Shown here: positions 1-8,686 of the stretch, piece after piece
Layout of the letters: the number at the start of each line of letters is the position of its first letter
How positions within the stretch are numbered: the stretch's first letter is position 1
NCBI GenBank assembly: GCA_040756905.1
Contig: JBFLYD010000028.1
Span: 10,278-74,277 of the forward strand
Length of the DNA stretch: 64,000 nucleotides
Source: Acidobacteriota bacterium
Lineage (GTDB): Bacteria; Acidobacteriota; Aminicenantia; JBFLYD01
Direction: 5' to 3'
Notes under the pieces: generated by a model
The model's input: the letters and a program-made list of their open reading frames with translations, nothing else
The model's database searches: none
What the model was told of the DNA's origin: nothing
Translations under genes and position numbers: made by a program

Positions 1-22
1 AAAATTTTAAATTGGGGGGAAT

Positions 23-292
23 ATGAAAGATTTAGAAGTAAAAGTAAAAAAAATTATGGAAAGATGTGGAGCAAATTTAAAAAAGGGTGATACATTCTGG
101 ATTAAAGGATATGGTAAGATTGAAATTCCTCCAGGAAAATTCACGTGCATTTATGCTCTAAATGCTCTTATGCCTTTTCTAACAGCAAAGCAGAGGGAAG
201 ATGATTTACCCCAGGACGACTGGATCGCTGAAACAAAAGAACTTCTTTGTCCTGATCCAAAGGGGGTGCTGTTCGAAATAAAAGCCCTTTAA
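23..292 (+). CDS. TIGR04076 family small protein
   Basis: An 89-residue soluble protein with no signal peptide or membrane segment. The layout fits the TIGR04076 family: an N-terminal VKVKKI strand, a Cys near residue 15, a KGDTFWIKG turn, a PPGKFTCIYALNAL helix, and the family-typical ending CPDPKGVLFEIKAL. The function of the family is unknown; several conserved Cys suggest metal or redox chemistry, which is inference. A ggggga Shine-Dalgarno lies just before the ATG. It stands alone directly upstream of the tRNA-Gly promoter. Confidence 0.75.
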   Translation: MKDLEVKVKKIMERCGANLKKGDTFWIKGYGKIEIPPGKFTCIYALNALMPFLTAKQREDDLPQDDWIAETKELLCPDPKGVLFEIKAL

Positions 293-293
293 G

Positions 294-322
294 TTGACGG
301 AGGAAGAGGTTTGTGTTAATTT
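294..322 (+). promoter_or_regulatory. Sigma70-type promoter of tRNA-Gly
   Basis: TTGACG at 294-299, a 17-base spacer and TAATTT at 317-322. The predicted start lies a few bases before the tRNA at 333. No comparable promoter is visible directly before tRNA-Cys, so the two tRNAs may share a transcript. Confidence 0.6.
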
Positions 323-332
323 TTTTAATGAA

Positions 333-405
333 GCGGGAATAGCTCAGTTGGTAGAGCACAACCTTGCCAAGGTTGGGGTCGCGGGTTCAAGTCCCGTTTC
401 CCGCT
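333..405 (+). tRNA. tRNA-Gly (GCC)
   Basis: A 73-nt cloverleaf. Acceptor stem GCGGGAA pairs with TTCCCGC. The D arm is AGCTCAGTTGGTAGAGC, the anticodon loop TTGCCAA gives GCC, and the T arm is GCGGGTTCAAGTCCCGT. The 3' CCA is not encoded (CTAAT follows), unlike the Cys and Val tRNAs in this window. Its 3' end is duplicated 208 bases downstream. Confidence 0.95.
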
Positions 406-686
406 CTAATTAATATTAGAGCATGATGATAACAGAAGAAATTGATATCGAAGAAAGAAGTAAGAACCCGCGACAGGGTAGTCTGAAGGGAGAATCCCTT
501 CAGGTAGTCGGGGTAACAGTTCCGATGAAATCGGAACGTCATAGGGGCAGAGCCCCTTTGAAGAGCGAGCATGAAGCGAGCAAGGGAGCGTGGTTCAAGT
601 CCCGTTTCCCGCTCCACTTATCATTAAGCTATGTTGATACCAGAAGGAATTGATATTGATAAAGGAAATAAGAACCCGCGACAGGG
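384..686 (+). repeat. Tandem duplication of tRNA-Gly 3' end and its downstream flank
   Basis: Positions 384-478 recur at 592-686 with an exact period of 208. The tRNA 3' part (ggttcaagtcccg...cccgctc) and the distal segment (aagaacccgcgacaggg) are identical. The middle part, attgatat-rich, has diverged by substitution. The second copy lacks the tRNA 5' half, so it cannot be a functional tRNA. The gaacccgcgac segments at 464 and 672 are the reverse complement of the tRNA T-arm sequence near 378-388. Confidence 0.85.
479..591 (+). repeat. Hairpin-rich palindromic insert between tRNA-Gly repeats
   Basis: This segment occupies the place where the second tRNA-Gly 5' half would be. It holds successive near-perfect hairpins with 3-nt loops: ctgaaggga-gaa-tcccttcag (flanked on both sides by gtagtc), gttccgat-gaa-atcggaac, and aggggc-aga-gcccct. 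These are followed by a gagcgagcatgaagcgagc stretch. No protein-coding sense is apparent. Part of it resembles the reverse complement of about 23780-23840. It could be a structured RNA or a small palindromic repeat; the sequence alone does not decide. Confidence 0.6.
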
Positions 687-705
687 GATTATAAGGAGAA
701 ATATA

Positions 706-780
<75 letters not shown>

Positions 781-895
781 AATTAGATTATTAGTTATAA
801 ATCATTAATTATTAGTATAAATTAAAAATTTAAAATCGTTGAGGTAAAAATATAAATTTTTATAGGGGTTTATTTTATATTATTTATTATATTTA

Positions 896-924
896 TTGAC
901 AAAGAGGGTATGTTAAATTATTTT
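896..924 (+). promoter_or_regulatory. Possible promoter of the DUF948-YtxH pair
   Basis: TTGACA at 896-901, a 17-base spacer and a weak TATTTT at 919-924, about 24 bases before the ATG at 948. A gaggtg-type ribosome site lies between. The region 781-895 is very AT-rich with no other recognisable element. Confidence 0.45.
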
Positions 925-947
925 TAGAAAGAGGTGAAAAGGACTCG

Positions 948-1319
948 ATGCAGGATATTTTGATTGTTACAACGATTGTTTTATCAGTTTTTGTTATTGT
1001 GTTGATAATATATCTAATTCCTGTTGTTTTTCAGGTTAAAAAAACTGCGAAGGAAGCAGAGGAAACTTTGAAAGCCCTTTCTGAATTATCAAAAGAGATG
1101 AAATTTCTGGTTGTAAAATTTCAGGATAGAGCTGATGATTTGGGCAGTGTTTTTTCAAGTATAGAAAAGGCATTGTCTGGGATAGCGGGAATTTTTAGCC
1201 TTTTCTCATTTAATTTATTAAAAAAGACATCAAAATTAGCTCCTTTTGTAACTGCTTTATTATCTGCGTGGGGGCTAATTAAAAAAATAAAAGGAGGAAA
1301 AAAATATGGCAGAGAATAA
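948..1319 (+). CDS. DUF948-like membrane-anchored protein
   Basis: A 123-residue protein. It has one N-terminal transmembrane helix (about residues 4-27), a charged helical region (KKTAKEAEETLKALSELSKEM, about 31-51) and a second hydrophobic stretch around 80-110. This matches DUF948 proteins, usually found next to YtxH-domain genes as here. The next start lies 14 bases inside this reading frame, indicating translational coupling. The role is unknown; envelope or general stress association is known only for related Firmicute genes. Confidence 0.7.
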   Translation: MQDILIVTTIVLSVFVIVLIIYLIPVVFQVKKTAKEAEETLKALSELSKEMKFLVVKFQDRADDLGSVFSSIEKALSGIAGIFSLFSFNLLKKTSKLAPFVTALLSAWGLIKKIKGGKKYGRE

Positions 1320-1518
1320 AAATTCATCTTTTCTGGAGATTACCCTATCTTTTCTTTTAGGAACTATGGTTGGTGTTGGCTTGGGGTTGCTATTTGCGCC
1401 TGCTTCAGGAGTTGAGACGAGAAAAAAACTTAGAGAAGTGGCGGAAAAAACAGCTGAAAGAGCAAAAGAGGAAATTGAGAAATTAAAAAAGAAAAAAGAG
1501 CCTGAAAAAGTGAAATAG
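1306..1518 (+). CDS. YtxH domain protein
   Basis: A 70-residue protein. A glycine-rich transmembrane segment (LLGTMVGVGLGLLFAPASG, about 16-34) contains the FAPASG-ETRKKL signature of YtxH proteins. It is followed by a Lys/Glu-rich amphipathic helix. An aaggagga Shine-Dalgarno precedes the ATG inside the upstream gene. Function is not established; co-occurrence with DUF948 suggests the two act together at the membrane (inference). Confidence 0.8.
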   Translation: MAENKNSSFLEITLSFLLGTMVGVGLGLLFAPASGVETRKKLREVAEKTAERAKEEIEKLKKKKEPEKVK

Positions 1519-1560
1519 ATTTAAATGATTAATTCCTATTTGAAGTATTAATGAGAAAAG

Positions 1561-2790
1561 ATGAAAAATGTCCTCGCTATTTTAATGGCTGGCGGGGCGG
1601 GTGAAAGACTTTATCCATTAACAAAACATGAAGCAAAACCCGCAGTTCCTTTTGGTGGAGTTTATAGAATAATTGATTTTACTTTGAGTAACTGCATTAA
1701 CTCTGGAATAAAAAAAATTTTCATCCTTACCCAGTATAAATCTTTGTCTCTTAATCGACACATAAGAGATGGATGGAATGTATTTAGTGCTTCTTTAGGA
1801 GAGTTTGTAGAAATTTTGCCTCCTCAAAAAAGAGTCTCTGATACCTGGTATCTTGGAACTGCCGATTCAGTCTATCAGAATATCTATTCCATCCAGATAG
1901 AAAACCCGACGTGGATTTTTGTTCTTGCTGGAGACCATGTGTATAAAATGGATTATTCTCTGATGCTAAATTACCATATAAAGAAAAAAGCAGATTTTAC
2001 TGTAGGAATTTTCGATGTGGAAATTCAGGAAGCCTCAAGATTTGGTGTTTTAGAGGTTGATGAAGAATTAAGAATTATCGGATTCGAAGAAAAGCCTTCT
2101 AATCCAAAGCCCACTCCCTTTGATTCTTCAAGGGTTTATGTGTCGATGGGTATTTATGTTTTCAACAGTGAGATCCTTATAAAAGAGCTTGAAGTTGATT
2201 CATCCAGAGAAGATAGCTCCCATGATTTTGGAAGGGATGTGATACCCAAAATGATTAAGGAATACAGAGTGCATGGATACAGCTTTAAAGATGAAGACAT
2301 AAATGAGCCAAAATACTGGAAGGATATAGGAACTCTTGATGCATACTATGAAGCAAACATGGATCTTGTTTCAGTTGTGCCTGTGTTTAACCTTTACGAC
2401 CCGAATTGGCCTTTAAGAACATACCAGCCTCAATATCCTCCGGCAAAATTTGTATTCGCTGATGAAGGAAAGAGAATGGGTGTAGCCCTTGATTCAATTG
2501 TTTCAATGGGATGTATAATAAGCGGAGGGAAAGTTGTAAATTCAGTTCTTTCTCCAAATGTAAGGATAAACAGTTACTCTCTTGTTGAACAAAGTGTTCT
2601 CATGAACGATGTAAACGTGGGAAGATATGCAAAAATCAGAAAAGCAATAATAGATAGAGAAACTCCAATTCCTCCAGGCACAATAATTGGATATGACCTG
2701 GAGGAAGATTCAAAAAGATTTACAGTTACAGAAAAAGGAGTGGTCGTTGTTCAGAAAGAAGATTTTAATTTTAAAGGAGGGGTTGAATGA
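1561..2790 (+). CDS. glgC: Glucose-1-phosphate adenylyltransferase
   Basis: 409 residues, the normal GlgC length. It catalyses formation of ADP-glucose from glucose-1-phosphate and ATP, the committed step of glycogen synthesis. The nucleotide-binding motif [13 protein letters not shown] is at about 9-21. [18 protein letters not shown] follows, then [11 protein letters not shown] near 122, and the FEEKP and KYWKDIGT segments. The C-terminal part is the left-handed beta-helix ([21 protein letters not shown]). Its stop overlaps the eno start by 4 bases. No other glycogen genes are in the window. Confidence 0.95.
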   Translation: MKNVLAILMAGGAGERLYPLTKHEAKPAVPFGGVYRIIDFTLSNCINSGIKKIFILTQYKSLSLNRHIRDGWNVFSASLGEFVEILPPQKRVSDTWYLGTADSVYQNIYSIQIENPTWIFVLAGDHVYKMDYSLMLNYHIKKKADFTVGIFDVEIQEASRFGVLEVDEELRIIGFEEKPSNPKPTPFDSSRVYVSMGIYVFNSEILIKELEVDSSREDSSHDFGRDVIPKMIKEYRVHGYSFKDEDINEPKYWKDIGTLDAYYEANMDLVSVVPVFNLYDPNWPLRTYQPQYPPAKFVFADEGKRMGVALDSIVSMGCIISGGKVVNSVLSPNVRINSYSLVEQSVLMNDVNVGRYAKIRKAIIDRETPIPPGTIIGYDLEEDSKRFTVTEKGVVVVQKEDFNFKGGVE

Positions 2791-4061
2791 TTATAGAAGA
2801 CTTGAAAGCAAGGGAAATTCTTGATTCGAGAGGAAACCCTACATTAGAAGTAGAAGTAAGAGCAGAATTTGATGTGTATGCCATTGCATCAGTTCCCTCT
2901 GGAGCTTCTACGGGAACTTACGAGGCTTTAGAGCTTAGAGATAATGACCCTTCAAGATACGGCGGAAAAGGGGTAAAAGTAGCTGTGGATAATGTTAACA
3001 ATAAAATTGCTCCAGAAATAATCGATGAAGATTTTTCTGGCCTGAGAGAATTAGATAGTTTTTTAATCAGCCTTGATAATACAAAAAATAAAAGTAAGCT
3101 TGGAGCAAATGCAATAGTCGGAGTTTCCATGGCAGTTGCAAAAGCATTCTCTCTATTTTACAGGATTCCCCTCTATAATTTTTTAGGAGGTTTTAATGCC
3201 CACATTCTCCCGATCCCGATGATGAATATTTTAAATGGAGGAGTCCATGCGGATAATAACCTTGATATTCAGGAATTCATGATTGTTCCATTAGGGTTTA
3301 AATCATTCAAAGAGGCTCTCCGTGCAGGAGTGGAAATTTTTCACACGTTGAAAAATACATTGAAAACCAAAAACCTTTCAACTTCAGTGGGAGATGAAGG
3401 AGGATTTTCGCCGAGCCTTAAATCCCACGAGGAAGCGCTCGATTTAATTGCAGAAAGCGTAGAAAAAGCAAAATATAAATTGGGAAAAGAGGTGTTTCTT
3501 GCAATTGATGCAGCTGCATCAGAGTTTCATGAAAATGGAAAATATGTTTTCAAGAAGGGAGATGGGAGTGCGAGGACTTCTGAAGGGATGGTTGAGTATT
3601 ATGCTGATCTGGTGGATAAATATCCTTTAATTTCCATAGAGGATGGGTTAGCTGAAGATGACTGGGAGGGATGGAGGGACCTCACTAAAAGGCTTGGGAA
3701 AAAAATTATGATTGTGGGAGATGATTTATTTGTTACAAACCCAAATAGATTAAAAGAGGGTATAGAGAAGGAATCCGCAAATGCAATTTTAATTAAATTA
3801 AATCAGATTGGCACTGTATCTGAGACAGCTGATGCTGTGGAGATGGCAAAAAATTCAAAATTTTTAACTATAATTTCTCACCGTTCCGGAGAAACGGATG
3901 ACCCATTTATAGCTGATTTTTCTGTTGGAATGAATTCATATTTTATCAAAACTGGATCTGTATGCAGAGGGGAAAGGATTTCTAAATACAACCGCCTTCT
4001 TAAAATCGAAGAAGAACTCGGAAAAATAGCAGTTTATGCAGGACAGATTCTAAAAATTTAA
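2787..4061 (+). CDS. eno: Enolase (phosphopyruvate hydratase)
   Basis: 424 residues, a full-length glycolytic enolase interconverting 2-phosphoglycerate and phosphoenolpyruvate. The N-terminal [17 protein letters not shown] and [18 protein letters not shown] are visible. The Mg-site [10 protein letters not shown] and GDDLFVTN segments and the catalytic-loop SHRSGETDD are also present. The start is coupled to glgC through ATGA. The end is followed 12 bases later by the mutase start, so glgC-eno-mutase look like one operon. Confidence 0.97.
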   Translation: MIIEDLKAREILDSRGNPTLEVEVRAEFDVYAIASVPSGASTGTYEALELRDNDPSRYGGKGVKVAVDNVNNKIAPEIIDEDFSGLRELDSFLISLDNTKNKSKLGANAIVGVSMAVAKAFSLFYRIPLYNFLGGFNAHILPIPMMNILNGGVHADNNLDIQEFMIVPLGFKSFKEALRAGVEIFHTLKNTLKTKNLSTSVGDEGGFSPSLKSHEEALDLIAESVEKAKYKLGKEVFLAIDAAASEFHENGKYVFKKGDGSARTSEGMVEYYADLVDKYPLISIEDGLAEDDWEGWRDLTKRLGKKIMIVGDDLFVTNPNRLKEGIEKESANAILIKLNQIGTVSETADAVEMAKNSKFLTIISHRSGETDDPFIADFSVGMNSYFIKTGSVCRGERISKYNRLLKIEEELGKIAVYAGQILKI

Positions 4062-4073
4062 GAATTTATTTTA

Positions 4074-5690
4074 ATGTCAAAATCAAACTCACAAAAAGAG
4101 AGGAAAGAAAAATTTCTTACCCAATCAAACATAGAAATAAAAAATATTTATGATTTTAAAGACCTTGAAAATTTTAACCCAGAATTAGAACTTGGAGAGC
4201 CAGGGGAATTCCCTTTTACAAGGGGAATTTACAATAACATGTACAGAGGAAAATTATGGACAATGAGGCAGTATGCAGGCTATGGAACAGCAGAGGAATC
4301 GAACAAAAGATATAAATATTTAATCTCCCAGGGTCAGACAGGCTTATCGGTGGCGTTCGACTTACCAACTCAGATTGGGTACAATTCTGACCATCCCATG
4401 GCAAAAGGGGAGATTGGCAAGGTTGGAGTTTCAATAAACTCATTGGAAGATATGGAAATCCTTTTTGATGGGATACCTCTTGAAAATATCTCTGTGTCAA
4501 TGACCATAAATGCAACAGCGTTGATGATTATTGCCATGTATTTAGTGCTTGCTAAAAAAAGGAGGATCGACTGGAAAAAATTAACCGGGACGATTCAGAA
4601 TGATATTTTAAAAGAGTATGTGTCAAGGGGAACATACATATTCCCTGTTAAGGAATCCATGAAGATTATCACTGATATATTTTCATTCCTTACAAAGCAT
4701 GTTCCCCAATGGAACATAATAAGCATAAGTGGATACCACATTAGAGAAGCAGGGGCAAACGCAATCCAGGAGCTGGCATTTACTTTTGCAAATGCAATAA
4801 CATACGTTCAGTCTGCTATTGAAAGAGGTCTTGATGTTGATGAGTTTGCTCCAAGAATTTCATTTTTTTTTGCTGCCCACAATAATTTTTTTGAGGAAAT
4901 TGCTAAATTTCGTGCTGCAAGAAGGATCTGGGCAAGGATAATGAAGGAAAAGTTTAAAGCAGAGGATAAATCATCCATGTTGCTTAGATTCCATACGCAA
5001 ACTTCCGGTTCTACTCTAACATTCCAGCAATCTGATTTGAACATAGTAAGAGTGACGCTTCAATGTTTAGCTGCTGTGCTTGGAGGAACCCAGTCTTTGC
5101 ACTCTAATTCAAGAGATGAAGCCCTATCCCTTCCAACGGAAGAATCAGTAAGAATTGCTTTGAGAACCCAGCAGATAATAGCGTATGAGACAGGAGCAGC
5201 AGATACTGTCGATCCTCTTGGTGGTTCATACTTTTTAGAAAGTTTGACAAATCAAATAGAAGATTCTGTAAACAGATATTTGAAAAAAATAGAGGAATTG
5301 GGAGGCATGATTAAAGCTATTGAAACAGGATGGGTTCAGAGAGAAATCCAGAATTCGTCTTATGAATATCAAAAAAAGATTGAAAAAGAAGAAGAGATCA
5401 TAGTTGGTGTTAACAAGTTTGAAATTAAAGAAGATGTAAAATTTGATATTTTGAAAATATCAGATGAGTTTGAAAAAAAACAGATTGAAAATCTTAAAAA
5501 GTTAATGCAGAAAAGAGAGAGTGAGAAAGTATTAAAATCTCTTAAAAGAATAAAAGAATCGGCAAAAAAAGAAGAAAATTTAGTTTATCCTGTAATGGAA
5601 GCGGTGGAAAATTATGCCACTCTTGGCGAGATAGTAGATTGTCTGAAGGAGGTTTATGGGGTATACCAGGAAAAGAGCGTACCTGTTTAG
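4074..5690 (+). CDS. Methylmalonyl-CoA mutase, large (catalytic) subunit
   Basis: 538 residues, matching the catalytic (beta/alpha)8 part of acyl-CoA mutases without the cobalamin-binding domain. That domain is expected on a separate small subunit, not in this window. Family segments: FPFTRGIYNNMYRGKLWTMR, YAGYGTAEESNKRYKYL, GQTGLSVAFDLPTQ, SISGYHIREAGA, and LRFHTQTSGSTLTFQQ. The role is B12-dependent rearrangement of methylmalonyl-CoA and succinyl-CoA; isobutyryl-CoA mutase is an alternative with the same architecture. The stop is 2 bases before the next gene. Confidence 0.88.
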   Translation: MSKSNSQKERKEKFLTQSNIEIKNIYDFKDLENFNPELELGEPGEFPFTRGIYNNMYRGKLWTMRQYAGYGTAEESNKRYKYLISQGQTGLSVAFDLPTQIGYNSDHPMAKGEIGKVGVSINSLEDMEILFDGIPLENISVSMTINATALMIIAMYLVLAKKRRIDWKKLTGTIQNDILKEYVSRGTYIFPVKESMKIITDIFSFLTKHVPQWNIISISGYHIREAGANAIQELAFTFANAITYVQSAIERGLDVDEFAPRISFFFAAHNNFFEEIAKFRAARRIWARIMKEKFKAEDKSSMLLRFHTQTSGSTLTFQQSDLNIVRVTLQCLAAVLGGTQSLHSNSRDEALSLPTEESVRIALRTQQIIAYETGAADTVDPLGGSYFLESLTNQIEDSVNRYLKKIEELGGMIKAIETGWVQREIQNSSYEYQKKIEKEEEIIVGVNKFEIKEDVKFDILKISDEFEKKQIENLKKLMQKRESEKVLKSLKRIKESAKKEENLVYPVMEAVENYATLGEIVDCLKEVYGVYQEKSVPV

Positions 5691-5692
5691 CC

Positions 5693-6652
5693 ATGGAGTT
5701 ATTGAAGACAGAGAATCTCTTTGTTGGCTTTTCTTTTCTCTCAAAATTTCAGAATGTGTTAAAAGATATAAATCTTTTAATAAAAAAGAATGAAACATTT
5801 GCTCTAATCGGAGAATCAGGCTCTGGAAAAACGCTCTTTGCTTTATCCATATTAAGACTTCTTCCCCGGAATGGAAAGGTTATAAGCGGAAATATTTTTT
5901 TTGAAGGTAAAAATTTAACTAATTTAGAGGAGAAGGAATTAAGATTGATAAGAGGAAGAAAAATTTCAATCATATTTCAGGAACCTCTTTCCTCGCTAAA
6001 CCCGGTATTGAAAATAGGCGCTCAAATTTCAGAATCAATCAGACAATGGAAGCAAAGTTCGAAAAAGGAAACCAGAGAAAAAACAATAGAAATTTTAAAA
6101 GAGGTTGGATTCTTGAATCCAGAGAAATGGATTGATTCATACCCTCACGAATTAAGCGGAGGAATGAGACAGAGGGTTTTAATTGCTATGGCGCTTTCCT
6201 TAGAATCAGATCTTTTAATCGCAGATGAGCCAACCTCAGCCTTAGATCGTTCGGCCCATAATGAGATTGTAGAACTCCTCCTTAAAATTAAAGAAGAGAG
6301 AGGAATATCGATGATATTAATTTCTCATGATATTGGCTTTGTAGAAAAACTTGCTGATAGAGTCGGGATAATCTATTCAGGAGAGATCATGGAAGTTGGA
6401 GAAAAAAAAGATATAATTTCAAATCCATTTCATCCTTATACCTCAGGATTGCTAAAGTCACTTCCAAAATACTGGAAAGAGAGAAGAAAAAAGGTTTACG
6501 CCATGGAAGGGTTTATCCCATCAACAGAAGAAACAATAAAAAGTTGTTTATTTTATCCAAGATGCGAAAGGAAGATGGAGATTTGTAAAATAGATAAACC
6601 AGGTTTAAAAAAAGCAATAAACAGAGAGGTTAGATGCTGGTTGTATGAATAG
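5693..6652 (+). CDS. Oligopeptide/dipeptide ABC transporter ATPase, OppD/DppD type
   Basis: I place the start at the ATG at 5693 rather than the in-frame TTG at 5639, because the longer form overlaps the mutase end and adds no family sequence. That gives 319 residues. Walker A GESGSGKT, Q-loop FQEPLSSLNP, signature LSGGMRQR, Walker B LLIADEPTSALD and the H-loop SHD are present. The C-terminal oligopeptide extension has its Cys cluster (CLFYPRCERKMEIC), typical of OppD/DppD. It overlaps the next ATPase gene by 8 bases. No permease or binding protein lies nearby, so the substrate cannot be told. Confidence 0.9.
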   Translation: MELLKTENLFVGFSFLSKFQNVLKDINLLIKKNETFALIGESGSGKTLFALSILRLLPRNGKVISGNIFFEGKNLTNLEEKELRLIRGRKISIIFQEPLSSLNPVLKIGAQISESIRQWKQSSKKETREKTIEILKEVGFLNPEKWIDSYPHELSGGMRQRVLIAMALSLESDLLIADEPTSALDRSAHNEIVELLLKIKEERGISMILISHDIGFVEKLADRVGIIYSGEIMEVGEKKDIISNPFHPYTSGLLKSLPKYWKERRKKVYAMEGFIPSTEETIKSCLFYPRCERKMEICKIDKPGLKKAINREVRCWLYE

Positions 6653-7562
6653 ATTGTTAGAGATAAAAAACTTAAAGAAATATTTCATATTGAGAGGAAA
6701 TTTCCTTTTCAAGAGATACAGAATAAAAGCTCTGGATGGAATTTCTTTTAATATAAAAGATAAAAGAAATTTAGGTTTAGTGGGGGAATCTGGCTCAGGA
6801 AAATCAACAATTGCAAAGATAATATTGAGGTTGCTTGAGCCGACCGAAGGGAAGGTTTATTTTCTTGGCAGAGATTTTTCAGAATTAACTAAGAAAGACA
6901 CAAGAGAGATGAGACAAAAAATTCAATTGATATTTCAGGAGCCTTTAAATTCTTTAAATCCTCGACATAAAATAAAGGAAATTCTTGAGGAGCCGTTTAA
7001 AATTTTTAAAATTGGTGATAGAAACTTTAGAGAAGAAAAAATTAAAGAATTATTAAACCTTGTTGGCTTATCAGAGTTATCTCTTCAGAGATATCCTCAT
7101 GAATTCAGTGGAGGCCAGAGACAGAGAATTTGTCTCGTGAGAGCAATTTCTTTATCTCCTTTGCTTTTAATTTTAGATGAGCCTCTTTCATCTCTTGATG
7201 TATCCGTTCAGTCTCAAATTTTAAATTTATTAATAGATTTTCAGGAAAGGTTTAACATTGCTTATCTCTTTATTTCTCACAATTTAGATGTTGTTAAACA
7301 TATAAGTGATGAGTTAGTTATTATATACAGAGGAAAAATTATGGAATATGGAAAAACAGAGGAAATGATTAAAAAACCTCTCCATCCTTATACAGAATTT
7401 TTATTAAATCCTTTCAAATATGAGATAAAAGATATAAATTTTGATGAAAATCTCTGCCCTTTTTTACAAAGATGTTATCGAAGAATAAATAAATGCTTTA
7501 TATTTTCCCCACAGATAGAAAAAATTGACCAGGATAGAGAGATAAGTTGTCATGTAGTTTGA
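6645..7562 (+). CDS. Oligopeptide/dipeptide ABC transporter ATPase, OppF/DppF type
   Basis: 305 residues. N-terminal region LLEIKNLKKYFI, Walker A GESGSGKS, Q-loop FQEPLNSLNPRH, signature FSGGQRQR, Walker B LLILDEPLSSLDVS, H-loop SHN. The C-terminal CPFLQRCYRRINKC matches the Cys cluster of the oligopeptide_HPY-type extension. It pairs with the upstream ATPase as the usual D/F heterodimer. The absence of permease genes beside them is unusual; the channel may be encoded elsewhere. Confidence 0.9.
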   Translation: MNRLLEIKNLKKYFILRGNFLFKRYRIKALDGISFNIKDKRNLGLVGESGSGKSTIAKIILRLLEPTEGKVYFLGRDFSELTKKDTREMRQKIQLIFQEPLNSLNPRHKIKEILEEPFKIFKIGDRNFREEKIKELLNLVGLSELSLQRYPHEFSGGQRQRICLVRAISLSPLLLILDEPLSSLDVSVQSQILNLLIDFQERFNIAYLFISHNLDVVKHISDELVIIYRGKIMEYGKTEEMIKKPLHPYTEFLLNPFKYEIKDINFDENLCPFLQRCYRRINKCFIFSPQIEKIDQDREISCHVV

Positions 7563-7563
7563 A

Positions 7564-7592
7564 TTGACAGCTCCGTATTTTTCTGATAACTT
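7564..7592 (+). promoter_or_regulatory. Promoter of the pilMNOPQ operon
   Basis: TTGACA at 7564-7569, a 17-base spacer and an extended -10 TGATAACTT (hexamer 7587-7592), in the 56-base gap before pilM. The upstream ATPase gene ends at 7562, so the pilus genes have their own start of transcription. Confidence 0.65.
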
Positions 7593-7618
7593 TAGATGAG
7601 AATTTAAATTGATGGGAA

Positions 7619-8686
7619 ATGATTAGGTCAAAAAATCTTGTAGGCCTTGATATAGGATCTTCTTCAATAAAAATTGTAGAATTGAAATCAAAAAAGCTGG
7701 GAGGAAAAGAATTTTATAAGCTCAAAAAAATTGGGTATGAATTGCTTCCTTCCAATACAATAGTGGATGGAACCATAATTGAATCTAACTCCGTTATCGA
7801 ATCAATAAAAAAGCTCTCATCAGAGATAAAACTTAAGAATAAACATGTTGCGACTTCTGTTTCAGGAACATCTGTAATTGTAAAGAAACTTGTAATTCCA
7901 AAAATTGATCCTGAAGAAATAGAAGAGTCGATAATGTGGGAAGCAAAACATTTTATTACCTTTCCACTCGATGAAGTAAACATAGATTATTCTATTATTG
8001 AACGCCCTGAAAAAGAGCCAGGAGATAGAATGGATATTATACTTGCTGCTGTAAAGAAAGAAAAAATAAATGAATACACCTCTGTTATATTAAGAACTGG
8101 AAAGATTCCAGAAGTTGTGGATATAGATTCATTTGCCCTTCAGAATGCTCTCGAAGTCAATTATGAGACTTCACAGAATGGATTGATTGCTCTAATAAAC
8201 ATTGGAGCATCGATTACAAATGTGAATATTTTAGATGGGGATACTTCGATATTGATAAGAGATATATTATTTGGGGGGAATCAATTTTCTGAGATAATTC
8301 AGAAAGAATTTGGTTTAAGTTTTGAAAAAGCAGAAAGAATCAAAAAGGGAGAAAGTGTTGACGGGGTTTCATTTGCAATTGCATCTCCGTTGATAGATAT
8401 GATTTTCAACGATTTGAAACTGGAAATTATTAAAACATTTGATTTTGTAAAAACAAATACTCATGAAAAAAAGGTTAGAAAGATATTTATATGCGGGGGA
8501 TGTTCAAAAATTCCTGGTTTAAAAAATTTTTTATTAAAAGGGTTTGATGTACCTGTAGAAATTTTGAATCCATTCAGAAATATCCAAATAAATGAAAAGA
8601 TTTTCAACAGGGATTATATTGATGAGATTGCACCGTTTTTTGGTGTGGCTGTTGGATTAGCTTTAAGAAAAATTAAAGAACATTGA
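7619..8686 (+). CDS. pilM: Type IV pilus assembly ATPase-like protein PilM
   Basis: 355 residues with an actin/FtsA-like fold. The N-terminal phosphate-1 motif VGLDIGSSSIKIVELK is at about 9-24, and ICGGCSKIPGLKNFL near 292 is the second nucleotide-binding signature. The IPKIDPEEIEESIMWEAKHFI stretch is typical of PilM. In known systems PilM is cytoplasmic and binds the N-terminus of PilN, linking the inner-membrane PilN/PilO complex to the motor. It is the first gene of a gapless pilM-N-O-P-Q cluster. Confidence 0.92.
   Translation: MIRSKNLVGLDIGSSSIKIVELKSKKLGGKEFYKLKKIGYELLPSNTIVDGTIIESNSVIESIKKLSSEIKLKNKHVATSVSGTSVIVKKLVIPKIDPEEIEESIMWEAKHFITFPLDEVNIDYSIIERPEKEPGDRMDIILAAVKKEKINEYTSVILRTGKIPEVVDIDSFALQNALEVNYETSQNGLIALINIGASITNVNILDGDTSILIRDILFGGNQFSEIIQKEFGLSFEKAERIKKGESVDGVSFAIASPLIDMIFNDLKLEIIKTFDFVKTNTHEKKVRKIFICGGCSKIPGLKNFLLKGFDVPVEILNPFRNIQINEKIFNRDYIDEIAPFFGVAVGLALRKIKEH

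Noticed and set aside
384-616. tRNA-Gly 3' repeat as attL/attR of an integrated island
   Set aside because: Only 208 bases separate the copies, no integrase is present, and the homology continues ~70 bases beyond the tRNA end, which fits tandem duplication better than site-specific integration.
5639-5692. TTG start giving an 18-residue longer OppD-type protein
   Set aside because: It overlaps the mutase end and adds residues without family similarity. The ATG directly after the mutase stop fits normal OppD N-termini.
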